From assembly GCA_015680685.1 (NCBI GenBank), contig MNCI01030356.1, positions 351,571-415,570 of the forward strand: a stretch of 64,000 nt of DNA. The letters are read 5' to 3'. This document shows positions 13,101 through 27,400 of this stretch, one piece after another. Position numbers and translations under genes: made by a program. Below the pieces are notes generated by a model. It had not been told where the DNA came from. It was given only the letters and a program-made list of their open reading frames with translations, and ran no database searches. Origin of the DNA: Gnetum montanum (taxonomy: Eukaryota; Streptophyta; Gnetopsida; Gnetales; Gnetaceae). Positions within the stretch are counted from its first letter, which is position 1, and each line of letters starts with the position of its first letter.

Positions 13101-16100
13101 ATGAGTCGCTAGTTAGTGTAGGAGGAGGATGTAAGCTTGATGTGTGCTAGATGGCCCTAGAGAAGGCACATTGGTAAATAAAATGGGAGGTTGTCTTTGG
13201 AGCGTTTGAGCAAAGAGGATAGATGGCAGGAGTGGGAAGCCCCCACACATGCAGGGAATAATGGAGCGGAAAGGCACCTTGTATTGCAAGCCATAAGAAG
13301 ACTTTTATTTTTTCAGGGAGTCTCCCCACCCAAATGGATTTCCAACCCTGGACCACTAGATACAAATGCTTGATAAGATCCCACAACTGAGCCTCCAACT
13401 AATTGTTTTGAGCCATAGTATCAGCATGGCGACATAAAGCCTACTAGGTGTAAGAATCTCAGTTGCCTGCCCTCCATTGTTGATATTTATTCCTCATGAT
13501 CACAATCCATTGAGCTACAGACTCATTAGTTTGCATGAAGCAGTTAATCAAGTGCTAAAGCCCCATGGTCATGACGTCCCCAAATTTTAAGATTCCTAGC
13601 CCACCAGCCACCTTAGGTTTTGCAACCTTGTCCTAGCTAATGAGGTGTATGTGATCTCATCCATAACCCCCAGACCAAATGAAGTTTAGAATCAACTGAT
13701 CCACTTGTTGCACAACAACCATTGGGGGATTGGCCACAAAGGTTGTGAAACGGGCAATGACTAAGAAGAGGGAAGTAGCTAGGAGAAGACACCCCTTCTT
13801 GGTAAGGAAACGATTATACTAATGCCCAATCCATTGTTGTATCTTCTGTAACAAACTAGTCCATGAATTTCTTTTAGTGCTAGGCATACATGGGTGTGCC
13901 CAAGTAAGAATTGGTAGCCACACTAGGCAGGATACCTAGAACTTGACCAATCAACCCCTTTACTTGGTAGTTAGCATTAAAAATATGCAAAGCAGACTTA
14001 CCTTTATTGATTTCCAGTCCCATCTCCATTGCCATGCTCTTAAGGGCCCGGTTCAGGGCATGAGCCTGGGGAACCACTACCCTAGAAAAAAGAATGGTGT
14101 CATCAACATAGTGTTCCGCTAAGCATTCAACTCCAACAATATGCAAATCCCGAACCTCTTCCTATTGACGATATATACTCATCATATTGATAGCCAAGAT
14201 GAAAAGATATGGTGAAAGAGAGTCTCGTTGATAAGGTCCCTGCCCAGGGGAGGAAAACCCTCACAATTTACCGTTGATGTCAAAGGAGTAAGCCCCAGAC
14301 TCCTGGAGGTGAAGGCAAAGATTCATGAAATTTTGGTGGAGCCCCTTCTTGCTTATGACCTGTCTTAGAGCTGTTTGGCTAATAGTATCATAGGCTTTGG
14401 TGATATCGAGCTTAAGGCACATGCTTGGGTATTTACTCTCCTTCATGGAGTGCAAAATTTCTTGTAAGAGAATAATTTGGTCTTGCCTAAAGTGATCCTT
14501 GACAAAGCCTATTTGTTGAACACCCACTAACTTTGGCATGAGTGGGGCAATTGTCGAACCAAAATATTTGTAAAAAGCCTTGGCAACGTATTGCATAACC
14601 CAATTGGCTGGAATTGGGAAGGATTCGTGGGGTTTAGGACCTTAGGGATGAGCACAATTTTAGAACAATTGATTTTTCACATCACTTGCTACCATTGAAG
14701 CATCTAGTTAAAGGCATCAAGCAAGTTGCTACCTAGAACATCAATAAACTCCCTAAAAAATTCAACTAGCCAACCATTAGGGCTCGAAGCACTAGCATTT
14801 TTAAGAGAAGTCATGGCTGATTCCAGTTCACTCATAGTGAATGGGGCAAGCAACCTCTTATTTTCCTCAACACTCACCACCTGCTAGACAAGGATGGAAA
14901 GCTGAGATGTTTCCTTGAACTTCCAAATATTGGCCTAGTACTGCTGCAAAATCTGAGCAATGTTAGTAGGATGAGTGACATTTTCACTCCAGTGAGTGAG
15001 TTTTGGAATCATTTTGGCCTTGAAATTGGCTTTTGCCCTAGCAAAGAAGAACCTAGTATTCCTATCCCCCTTCTTTAGCCATTGGACCTTGGACCTTTGT
15101 CTCTAATAAGACTCTTCATCAGCTGTGATCTCCTGAAGCTCCTTTAGCATAGCGTGTTCTTCCTCCAATAGTAGGTCTCCTTGTTTTTGCTTGGCCTAGA
15201 TGGCAAAGAGCTTTGCCCCCAAGGATGGCTTAAGCATTTTAAAGGAAAATTTGTGTACCGTTTTCTTAGATAGAATTGCACGTTTCAGCCTACATAGCCC
15301 ATGTTTCAAAAAATTACGTGGGTTTGATCTATCAGAATAGCTAGCCCAAATATCTTCAACCAGATGCCTCAGCCAAGGTTTTGATGACCATGAGCATTTG
15401 AATTTGAAAGGATTGAACCCATGTGAGGAAGGTGTGTCCATTTGACATACCATAGATTTGTGATTGGTAGCCTGCCTCTCTTGATCCACAACAACAATCT
15501 CACAGTTCAGCATGAGATGACTATTGACCCAAATCCTATCAATTTGAGTTCGCTCTCTTCCCTGGCGTTGGTTGCACTAGGTAAAATTGCAGCCTTTGAT
15601 CTCCACATCTACTAGATCATGATCTTATAGAAGTTGTAGAAATGATTGACACTTAGGCAGATAATTAGCATCACCTCTAGAATTCTCCCAACAATGCAGG
15701 CGTTGGTTGAAGTCTCCAATGATGATCCACTACTGCTTGTTAGGGATCAGCATAATGATTCGTCTAAGCTCTTGAAGTTGGTCTTCCCATCGTTGTGGCC
15801 CATAAAAGTTTGTAAACCATATCCTTGATGAAACTAAAAAGGTAGTCACACTCTAGCTAGAGGAATCAACTAAGGTTGATGATAGCTTAGAGAGCATGGC
15901 CAACCCTCCCGCCTGACCTCTACATGCAACAAAATGAAGCTCCTAGCCTGACCATTGCAACTCATGGGGCTGCAGCTTGGTTTGCTACAAGCAGACAACA
16001 TTACATTCTTCTCTATGCATGATATCTCTCAAGGTACTTTGTTTGTAGGGTGTGCCTTGGCTCTTGCAATTCCATGAGAAGATTCTCATGGTTTACTTGT

Positions 16101-19100
16101 GGAGTGTTTTCTATAGAGCTCCTTCAAGGTGGTTTGTGACCCGATATCCACCTCAAGTTGTGATTTTTTGGACCAAGCCAATGGCCTTGGTGGACATCCA
16201 ACCTTGGTTGAATTGGAGGCCACGATGAAACCTTCATCATGTGCAACACCTAAGATATTTGTCATCTTTGATAGGGCTGAACCTTGAACAACCAAAATCC
16301 AATTCATCTAAGGTGATCTTCCCCATCCTTCTTTGGGGTAGTGGGAGTTCCCCCCATGGGGGTCTAGGGGAAAGAGATCAAGGTCTTCCTAGGTGATTTC
16401 TTAGGAGAGTCGGAGACTGGTCGTGACTCCCTACGAGACCTACCTCGACCCTGCCACCCCACCAGTGTCCACCTTGCATTAGGGTAAGGTTTAGGACCAA
16501 GATCCTTGGTCCTAAGTCAACAATCCTTGGATGCGTGGTTCTATTTTCCACAGACCCTGCAGGGGGGCTCCAATGGTGCAGGCATTGTGGCTGGTCAATT
16601 CACTGGGACATTCTCATATTCAATTGTAATTGTTTCTTTGCCACAAGGAAGATCCAAGATTATCTTCTTGAGCAAGTCTTTGTAAGACACGGACCACTAG
16701 ACACAAAAATGTGTGTACCCGATACGGACCTTAGTTTTAGTGAACTTAGCAAAGCTGATAAAATCACCAAAAAAACCCAACAAGGTTTTGACAAAGTTAG
16801 ACATCCAGAGCTCCCATGGAATACTTGAGACCCTTATCCATGCAGGTGCCCTAGCAAAGAGCTCCATGTCATGGTGAACCCTTGGCTGCTAGTGAGTGAG
16901 AGCTAACCCATGAGTGCCAAAAAACCATGGACCACCCAAAATCATGTTATCCTGGTTTTTTGGGGTTTGAAAAACAAAAAGAAGTAGGTTGTCCGCTAGG
17001 CTACGGACCTCAGCACCACCAACCTCCTAGTTTGATGCAGTCCACTTCTTAATAAGTTCCATTTTTGGCCTAGCCCCTTTCAAAATAAATTTCCCTACCA
17101 AAGTAAGCTTCATGGTCTACAACCTATCCTCTGGGGGCTTGTGCACCTAAAGCCTCATAGTCCCTTCCGTGCGAGTGCATGCATCAATGCCTCCATGCCT
17201 CAACTGTTAGGAGGCCTTGGAACACAAAGCCCCAGAATCCACCATGTTGCCATGATTAGCATTCCTAGCCGCCCCTCCAGCAAAGTCTACACTGAGACCA
17301 GAGAAACCACCATCATCCTCCCCTGCTCTACCTATCGCCTCCCTACCTAGGTCTAGACTGTTGTTGCTAACTGCTCGTCCCCATCTGCTTGGCTTTGCTG
17401 CCCTCATGCTCCCACTGCCTCCTATGCTCTTGGTGCCTACACCCCCTCCTCCTATGTTCCTGCCGATTTTGGTGGAATTGCGATATTAAAAAACATTAAA
17501 TTTTAGTCATTTTCAATGGTATATGCAATTAAGAAGACAAAAAAAAGTTGAAAATCCCTAAAAAAAACAATAGATTCTGCCACCCTTTGTTGGTATAACT
17601 TGTTCACTAACTTTAAAATATAAATTTCTAAATATATTAATATAACAATATTGCATCAACTATGCATATTATCATAAATTCATTGTTTATACTCTCATAT
17701 ACTTTACAAAAAGTTCTATGCTCATATCCATATGTTGTTTCTTTCCCAACCTTGTATCCATAATGTTATATTCTCATTTTTTCTACTTTTATAGCTGTAT
17801 CGAGTCTCAAATTTTGTTATTTGGATGGTGTTTAGATGTTTAAAGAAATGTTTAACATTTAAAAAGTGTTGACTTCTAATTAGTGTTTTTAAAGATTTGA
17901 TTTATTTTAAAGTTTTATATTAATTTTTAAACTGACAATTCCAACACTTAGGAATTGCAATTCTGAACTGGATTGCAATCCTGAATTGCGATTTTTAATC
18001 TTACATCACAATTCTGAACTAAACCCTGATCCAGAACTGATCTGCATTGCAATTATTTGGATCATGATCTGGAATTGCATCCATCACAATCCTGGTCTGA
18101 TCATCATAAGTATGCTTCATAGTTTATACTGTACAATGTTTGCATTTTTTTTGAATTGCAAATGAAAATGACATGCGAGGTTTTAAATTTGCCAATAATG
18201 TGATCTTTTATGTTGATTCTTTTTTTTTTTGTTTTTTCTTTGATTTCTATAGAAGGACGAAGGTTTTGTCTATTAATCTCTGTTCAGAATCTGTTGTTCT
18301 AGCTGATTATCTGCATTTGGTTAACTGACTGCTAGGCCTACTAATTAATGGAGGGTTTGATTAAGGGGACTATTCTTTTCTGGACAACATTTCTTTTTCT
18401 TTTGCATATGTTATCAAAAGTTGCTGTCCCCAATCATCATCACCTACTAATTACTCTATACTGTATGTTCATAGATTCCTTCCTGTGGATTCTCCTTTTG
18501 TAAGAGCTTATGGATGCATTTCGTTTAACTCAGACACATCTCAGTTATCTCAAGAATCAGAATTTGGTTCCTTTTACATTTTCATTCCACAGGTAAAATG
18601 GTTAACGACATTTTTAAGGTGCTTTCCACAAAGACAAGTGGTGGATTAATGTGTTATCAGTTTAAATGTTAGTCATCAATTGTTTAGGTTGTATTCTTTA
18701 TTTGTTCTGATTTAACAAATGAGCATTGTATCAGATTGAAATGGATGAAGCAGATGAGTGTTCCATCCTAGCAGCAACTGTTGCATGGGATCACAACCTT
18801 TTATGGTCCTTCCAAATGTCATTAAATAAACTTGATATACTTTTGCATGAGGTACTAAGTTAATCGTATTTCCCTTTTGACTAATGTTAATAGAGCGTTT
18901 TTATTCTAGTTAAGATTTTATTTGTGCATGTTTTTTTGATGATAAAGGTAGCTCTTTTTTATCTAAAACTGCATCCCCATTACAGATGTCTCCCTATTTA
19001 AAGCATTCTGGAAGCAAATACAATTTGGCATGCATTCAAAAGGATAATATTCCTGATAAATCTTCATGGAAATCTTTTACGAAAGCATTTTTAGGCAAGG

Positions 19101-22100
19101 TATTATGGCTTGGGATCTTATTTTATTTGTTTTTAAATTTTTACAGTGGTCCATGGGAGGCCATAGCCCATAAAATATTGTATTCATTCCCCAAGAAAAG
19201 TCTTGGTGAGTGTTATTCAAATCAATCAGGAAACATTATTACCACAGCCTTGACACTGGAAATCAAAATTGCCAGGAGACTTTAGGCAGGACACAAATTG
19301 TAACTGATGTGAAGATTGATCTGCTGGAACTGCTGGCCATCCTTCAGGTATTATATGGAAAGAAAATTTTCAAGTAGGCATATGGTTTCTGTAATTGCGA
19401 AGAAATATTTGGTTGGAGTAATATGAAATTGTTTGAACATGATATCTAGTTTCTAAGAAGTATTTGGTCCCTTGCTTCTTTCAGGAAAAAGAAAGGGATG
19501 AATTTCAGTTCTACATTCAACCCAGAACTGCAATTACATTCATGGGTTTTACGGTATGCTTATTTTTACCTTTAAGAAGCAAATGCTTACAAGTTGTAAC
19601 AACAAAGAATTTCTATTTTCCAGAGAAGTTATTAACAATGTGTTGTGTTTGTGCAATCATATACCTTGAAGAGGCTTTACCAGAATTCTTATTTAGAGTT
19701 TGAGTCTAACTTATTTTGGCTGAGAGGCCAACTTCCAATTGTAGATTGGTAACGCTAAATCATATTCCGTCAATAACGCTTAGGGGGAGCATATCAGTAA
19801 CGCTTAAAAATATTCTGTTCATAACATTGAGCTTATATGTAACACTAAATAATGTTTTATCCATCATCCATAATACCAGCATATTTGCTTCAAGCAAATT
19901 GGCAGCTTCCATGTTTGTAACTTTGTATAAGGAAGGAGTTTCTATAGAGTTAGGGGAGTATGCATGATGTAGTGTTCCACATTTGTACATGTGACCTTAG
20001 TACTTTATTAAATACTTAGACTTTAATTTCTTTTAAAGCTTATAGACATTTGTAGATGTGCTTAATGCTTGTTAGTAATATGAAGACCTTTTTTTGGGTG
20101 ACATAAGCAAGGTTACTATTTATTTTAAATTTATATCTACTATTTTTTATTTTAAGTTTCAAAAAATATATATTTTATTAATGAATGAGCATTGCAAACT
20201 CTAGCATTATTTTAGAATAATATTAGGAAATTAATGTGATATGGATCCATGGTTTATTTTGATGTTTAGTTAGAATTTTTAAATTATTGAATATTTAATT
20301 AATTAAAATGTCAAAATTCAAAGTTGTTGGATTGCACTCAAATTTGTTGGATTAACTTATCTTTACACCTAGAGTACAGATCTACAATTAGTTTCTCAAT
20401 TCGAGCTCTAGATTTTGAGATTTTGATGTTAAACAATTAAAAAGTACTTGGTGGGACCATATTTTCCTTGATTGGATCAAAATATTAATTTTTGGTATGG
20501 TAGTTATAGCATGTTTGTGCTTGTTATGACTAGCTTGGCATATGTAAAATGTTGGATGGACAAAGTTTAGTATCAATGATTTTTACTAGATAAATTATAG
20601 GAAATGTGGAAAATAGATAAAATACTTCTTGGAGGTGCTTGATGGTGGTAGCCCCCACTGTTTTATCCAATCCGGATGTTCTTCTTGTGTTGACTACAAG
20701 ATGCTGTAGGGTTGGAGGGACTTGGTGTATCACAGCTAAATGGCCAATGGGTCCATTGAGGACTTATTTTAAAATAAAAAATAACCTACGCATATTGAGG
20801 ATTTTTGGTGTCTTTCGTTAAGTACACATGTTTTGTTTTGTTGATCAATTTTGGGTCAGTTTTGAGGGGTTTTTAAGAGAGTTGTCATGTCCCAAAACAT
20901 TGTTAAATGGTCCTTTGTTCAAGGCTACATTTTTCTCAATGTGAAAACATGAGAGACTGGAAAATTTATTAATGAAGATGTCAAAGTTTAGAACCATGTT
21001 AATCCATCATGGTGTTTAAACTTAGTGTATATCAGATTTTATTGTTGTTTCTCCTTTCCATATTTGCATATGAGCACATGAGATGTCTTTTGTTTTCTGC
21101 TCCATAAATTCATAATTTTGACTATTTAACAATGCCTGGCCCTGGTATAGAGACTGCCATTCTTTTTCTTTTTGTTATTATTTAGCATGTACTGTTTTTT
21201 GATTTCTTAGATAATTGTAAGAATGAAAATGATAACCATCACACATAGAATCTGCTGCTATTTCTCTCTCTTTTCTTTTAAGGGAATTTAGCAACTATCT
21301 ACTCTCTGTTTTAGCTTGGAAAAAAAGGGACTGTTACTGTTATTATTATTATTTTTATGGCTGGTAATCTATTTCCCAAGATTCTATCTCCCAAAACAAA
21401 ACCTTGTCAAATCCCAACTCCCATGAACTCTGTAGATTATAATTTCAGATTTATTTTCAGACCCTCCATCTCCCCTAAACACATATTTGATTGCTAAAAA
21501 ATTCAGGCATCATTTTCAGACTTTGTTTGTCCAATTTTGGATGCCTGAAAATGAAGGAAAACATTGGCTACTTGTCCCATGGAAAGCAAATCCTAATTAT
21601 TGTAACACTCTATTATTGTATGACATGAGCTAGTTCTTATATCATGTTTAACATACACTTGAAATGCATAGTTACTTCTTTCATTTGTCTGATGGGAATA
21701 TTGCATCTTGGAAGCTTGGAAGTCTCCTTGGAGGAAGTCTTTGTTTTTTGAGAGAATGTTCGGGATTACATTCAAGGAAAGAAACAAAGTCTCTACATAC
21801 AAAAAAATATCTAGGGAGTTGTCTCCCCTAAACAAAGGGGAGACTCCTCAGACTACAAACTGCAGAAAAACAGAAACATAGAGAAGGAAGCCCCCACACA
21901 TAGGTACATCAAGTCAAAATTTGGCCCTACACTTGGCCCCACGGAAACACCATCACAGAAAGATGGACAAGGGTGCCTATTGTACCCACAATCTAAAGAT
22001 GCTTTGACAATGTAGAAAATTCACAATCAGGATATTCCTGACTGTGAATATTTTGCAACACCTCTTGATGATGTTTAGTGTCCATGAATGTAGCCACTTG

Positions 22101-24441
22101 TTGAAATTCCTTAAAAGTTAGCTTCCTTCCATGCACACTCAACATTTGTCATTAGGATGAAGCTTAGTCGAAGACCTTTTGACCTTTTGATATGTTGGCG
22201 CAGTGCCGACCAAGTTGTATCAATGTTTATGTTTAGAATAACAAATGGGCATTTCCCATTCCATTGCCACATCTTGTTGGCATTCTAGGCATGCGCTTTA
22301 TCTTGCTGCCTTTGCAACTGTTTTGCCTCCTCCCTCTCCCGCTCCTTTGCCAACAACTCTAGCCACTCTTGTTCAGCCTTCTGATGCTCTTCTTGCTTTA
22401 GCTCTTCCTTGATTTGGGCTTGCAAATCATCGATCAAAGTTGCCTTGGTCATCATGTCATGAAGCTTGTGCTTCCACAACAGCTCCTTCTCTCTTTCAAC
22501 ATATTGGGCTTCCAACTGGGTGGTAATCCATTGAAACTTTGCCCCCTGAGTCCTCCACTTTGCCTCCCACACTTGTCTTTCCTCTGCTCTTGTCTCCTCT
22601 GCCACCTCCTTTGTCACCTGTAGTAGCTCCTTAGTCCACCACAACCCAGTCTCCTGGCTCTTGGGGACCGGAGAGGGAGACCTTCCCAGTCCCACTTCTT
22701 TCCCTTCAACCATAGACGAACCCTCTTGCATTAGCATCAGGAGCCCTCTCCAAGGTTCTAGCAGCTTACAAGTATAAATCATTTTGCATGGGGCCGCGGT
22801 CACACGTGTTGACATAGTTGGGGAAGTAGCTTACCACAATGCCAAAATCAACCTTGAGTGGCACCCCCAACGTTGTTGTTGAAGTGACACCAGGAAAAAC
22901 CTCAGCAAGTTCACCCCATGGCCCAACCGCATGCACTTCATCAGAGTGAAGTGTATGTTCTGCAACTTCCAAGCATTGCTTAATTGGACCAAGAACGATC
23001 CATAAGCTCTGCCACCTGCTACCACAACAATGATAGCATTGACTTTGGCACCTGGTGATTACTCCTTGGAACAATGCCACTGAAAAAGGCGTTAGTGTCC
23101 CGTAGGCCCTCCTTGTTGGGAGCATAGTTTTCCCCACCACCAAGATCCCAAGATAGTGGCCTTCGTTAGTTCAATTTGAACTTTGCAGAAAATTGTAACA
23201 TCTCTGACAGTTAGAGAAAATGAGTTGGCAGCTAGCTTAGGGTCACCTTATAGTTGAGGGAGGACCTTGGCCCATTTGACATGCTCCATGAGCTGCCAAA
23301 GCTTCAGATTTGCCTAGTAAGTTGCACACGTTGGCTCGAATGTGGGCGTTATGTCCATAGCATTTGTCACCTCCTGCCAAAGTATAATGTTGACTATTGT
23401 GGCTTGTGCCAGTAGAGGAGGCCACATCGACCTAAAGATTGCACTATTCCTAATTTTCCAAAGCACCCAAAGGACCAGCATTGCCCTGGAATGACTGCTT
23501 ACACTTGCATGAGCCTAAAGCACCATAGCCTGTCAAGTGTCCACCACATAAGGGCATTGATATAAAAAGTGTTCAACTGTCTTTGGGTTGTTGAAACATA
23601 ATGGGCAACTATAATTAATATGTATCCCCTCCTACGTAGGACAACCCACATCGAGAGTGCCTCATGCTTGATAAGCCAAATGAAAACCTTAAGTTTTTCT
23701 GGTAGCCATCCCTTCCAAATTTTTGCCCATTCATCAACTCAAGGGTACTTGGTCTAAATAAGTTGCCACGGTGACACCTCTCGTAAGCCTCCCCTTAGCA
23801 TATCCTACACCTGTTTGCAAAGTGTCCTCTAGATTGGTGAACCCAATGGTCTACTTCCCAATGTCTATACTTACCATCCATAATTCTAATCCATTGAGTT
23901 GCTCCTTCTTGATTTTGTAATATACAGTTAATTAATCTCCTTCGAGGGAGTCTTTTATTACATGGATGTTTTGTGCAATTTGTCATAGTTAGATTTTTCT
24001 TTCATGTGAAGTAAATATTATTTATTTATTTTTACTTCAATATGCTAACCCCATTTATTTATTAGCAATTATATTCTTTTATTTGTGTAGAGAAAAGAAA
24101 GAAAATATGTGTGATCATGTATGTTTATTTGCTTTCCATAAAATTAACCCATATGAGTTATGATTAGAATCCCTTTGGGCTGTAGGATAAGCAATTCACC
24201 TAAATTCATACTTAGTAATTAGGTGGATGATGCATTTGATTAGTTTGCATTGTAATATTTTTTAGGGATCATTAACTAATTATTTTAATAATAATATATT
24301 CATCCCTATACCTTGAATGGATGGGTTGCATTGTTTATTTATTTTGCATACACCTTGCCCTGGATGTGGAGATGAACACCACTATCCAACCCTACCTTGT
24401 ACATATGCGTACTTCAACTTAATATCCTGAGCCATTGGACC

Positions 24442-24479
<38 letters not shown>

Positions 24480-27400
24480 GAGTTGCACGATTCCCAAAGA
24501 TTTTCAATGATGTAGACACCATTCGTAAGTGTATAGCCACCTCATGTACGATCCTTGGTCACCTATCTTGGGAGTATATCAAGGTGTAATACAAAAATGA
24601 TGGTTGAGCCAAACCTTGTTTGTGTAATTTAGAACCCAAAGATAACCCAACTCACAATTGGATGGTGACCGAATTTTTCAAGTTGGATGACCCTCAATGT
24701 GAAAATGCAACGCCACATTACATGGACAAAGTTGTTAAACCTATATATTTTTGATTCCTAGCCATTGTTTAAAGCTTATTATAGATTAAATGATATTGTA
24801 TAGCGAAAACGTAGTGGAGAACAAGGAATACATTCAACCACATCTATTGGTGCCACTCGTAAAATGAAACTTGAAACAAGTGAGTCGCACAAATGTTTAA
24901 TGTTTTCTAGATTCGCAAGTGATGGGAAGTGTTAGCAATCACCTTGGATGATGTTAGGTTTTTTTAGGTATCATGGTGGTACTAAAGTTAGATGATATGC
25001 AATAGATGTATCAATCCTTCGGATTATGAGAAGTGACAAGGTCTTATCCTATCAATAATTCATTAAGTCTAATGAGGGAATGAGGTACGCAGGCCTTGTA
25101 ATCAACCCATTGTTAAGAGTCACATCCTTATTAGTTGCTAATGTAAGTATAATCTTATGTTTTAAGAGGCCAAAAAAATGTACTAATCTTTAGAGGGTGG
25201 TTATTAGGGGTCCTACACATGGTAAACAACAATCCATGAGAGTCCAAAAATATTTTGCAGCATAAGGTTTATTACCAAACTTGCAATCAGTTATCTTTCT
25301 CATCATGCAATTGCAACAATTTGACTAAAATTGTTATGGAATGCATTGAATCTACTAAAATATCAAATTGGATAGTTTTTAATATTGTAGATGAACTAAA
25401 ATTCAATTTATTTTTGGAAGATTTTCTCCATCCTTTGGTGCTTAAGCATCTTATGAGAAGACACTTTTGTATGATCACCTTCATCCAACCTCTAAAAACT
25501 CAGCCCAATTTTTTCCAGCTCATTGGGTGTAGCATTAGACCTAAACTAGCAAATTATCAAGTTCTATGGAAGAAACTTGAGAATGAGGTTTGGTTTAAAG
25601 CAACTACTTGACCTGGGACTATTTACTTGTGAGGAGCTTGATGGGGATCTTGCTTTGATGAAGGTTGGGAAGGTGCTAGGACCTGATGATTGGCTTGTGG
25701 AGTTTTTTATGCATTTGTTGATGTGTTGGGGGAAAATCTCTTAGATGCCTTCAATGCAATGTTGAGTTGGCAGCAAGTTCGTAGGGAAATCAACTATTCT
25801 TGATTGGTCCTCATTCCCAAAATTGCCAACCCCATGGATCCTTCTTAGTTTAGGCCTATTGGGGTGTGTAATGCTCTCCTTCGCCTATAAGTTGTTGGTT
25901 GCTTGGTTGGGGCCTTTGATGCCATGCTTGGTGGGTCTGCAATAGGTAGGTTTTATTAAAGGAAGGTTCATTTAGGACCAGGTTATCCTGGTGTAGGAGG
26001 TGCTGCAATCTCTACGGGTGACCAAATACCCTAGTACGTGTCTTAAACTGGATATTACTAAAACTTATGACATTGTTTGTTGGCGCTCTCTCAAAGAAAT
26101 CATGTTGCACAAGGGCTTCCACACAAATTTTGTTAATTTATGCATGCACATCTAGATGCTAGGGACCTTTTCTTTGGACTTGGAGGGGAAGCTGTGGGGG
26201 TTTTCATCCCATGGTAGGGGTTTAAGACAAGGGGATCTTCTCTTCACATACCTATTTATTCTAGTGATGGACACCTAATAGACTTATTGCTAGTTAGAGG
26301 GGGTTAGAGGTTTGCATATTGTTGGAGTTAATTATTTGGTGGAACACTATGTTGATGATACCATTTTATTTTTTTGGGCTGCTGTGTCCTAGGCAATGAC
26401 AATAAACAGTGCTGCAGAGAATGACAAAGGAGATTGGATTAGATATCAATAGGGGTAAGTCTGCAGTGCACTTGCTCAATACAAATGTCCGGGTGAAGGG
26501 GCTAATTGTTTAAGCTCTAGGTGTCCTGCTGGGCATTCCTTGGGGCGCTTACTTTGGGCTACCTCTTTATGATTGGCATAGGAGGCATGCATGGACTGCC
26601 CTCTTCAAGGGGTTGCAAAAATGGATTGATCATTGGATGGTTTGGTTCTTGAATCAAGTTGGGAGGTCTTTCTTGGCTACATTGGTGCTTTCGATTATGG
26701 CTCGTTACGTGGCTTCGGTAGCCTCCCCCTTGGAGATATTATACATAAGGTTGATCAAGTAATAAGGAATTTTACTTGTTTTTGGGAAAAGGGGGAGATC
26801 ATATTTATTTAGTTAGCTGGGATACGATTGCTAGACCTAAGGACGCTGGGAAATCAGGTGCCAAGACATTGTCGCTATGGGGTATTAGGGCCTTCTTAAC
26901 AAGCTGATGCAACAGAGCCATAGCTTCACTTAATGGATCACAATTATGAACAACAAATATAGGTAGTGGGAGGTGGGAGCATGGGACTCATATTTGGCGT
27001 GCTCTTTGTAGGCATGTGCGGGTGGCTTTGGACTCTGGGTTGATGGGCGTTTCTTCACATCAACTCATTAAGCATAGATATCTGGTAGTTAGGGGATGAC
27101 GGGGGATATGGAAGGGTAGGCTACCTGAGAAAATAAAATCCTTTATTTGGTTGGCGAATCACTCTGTCATTTTAGTTGCGGTGGTTTTACAATGGCAGGG
27201 GGTGAACGTGAAGGACATGTGTGGTATTTGCATGGCGGCTGCTGAAACTATTGCACATTTTATTTATTGTTGCCCTTTTAGCATCGGCGTTTGGTGGGTA
27301 GCGAAGGTTCATCCTTTGCTGTGGTTCGACGGTGATTCCAGGGTTGCAGTGATGCTATGGTTGGTTTGGAAGGCATGCAATCATTGGATTTTTCACAGGC

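Larger units (their letters stand above)
11302..17472 (-). mobile_element. LINE family A copy A1, near full length
   Basis: About 6.2 kb, minus strand, tail T run at 11302-11308. A 15-base target duplication (TGGAATTGTGATATT at 11287-11301, TGGAATTGCGATATT at 17473-17487, one mismatch) flanks it. ORF1 with a CCHC knuckle lies at about 16150-17450. ORF2 covers endonuclease (about 15200-16091), RT (about 13850-14950), C-terminal zinc finger (13150-13400), an unknown domain (12450-13005), a coiled coil (11900-12350) and a J-like module (11660-11890). Many stops and frameshifts make it inactive. Confidence 0.88.
11086..18474 (+). other. PHYLLO: PHYLLO intron 3 (7.4 kb)
   Basis: Mostly LINE copy A1 (11302-17472) inserted into an older dispersed repeat (11196-11301 plus 17473-17715). 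From 17940 to 18110 there are several ATTGCAAT and GAATTGC near-palindromes. The rest has no recognisable content. Confidence 0.75.

Noticed and set aside
19147-19210. Separate exon beginning at the TTTACAG acceptor after exon 6
   Set aside because: The intron would be 47 bases, below the usual plant minimum, and the phase-0 frame has a stop after eight codons.
19677-19703. LPEFLFRV, resembling PEQLFRR of the TPE motif, as the next ICS exon
   Set aside because: No acceptor precedes it at a fitting phase, stops follow at once, and the 30879 exon matches the same motif with correct phase and longer extent.
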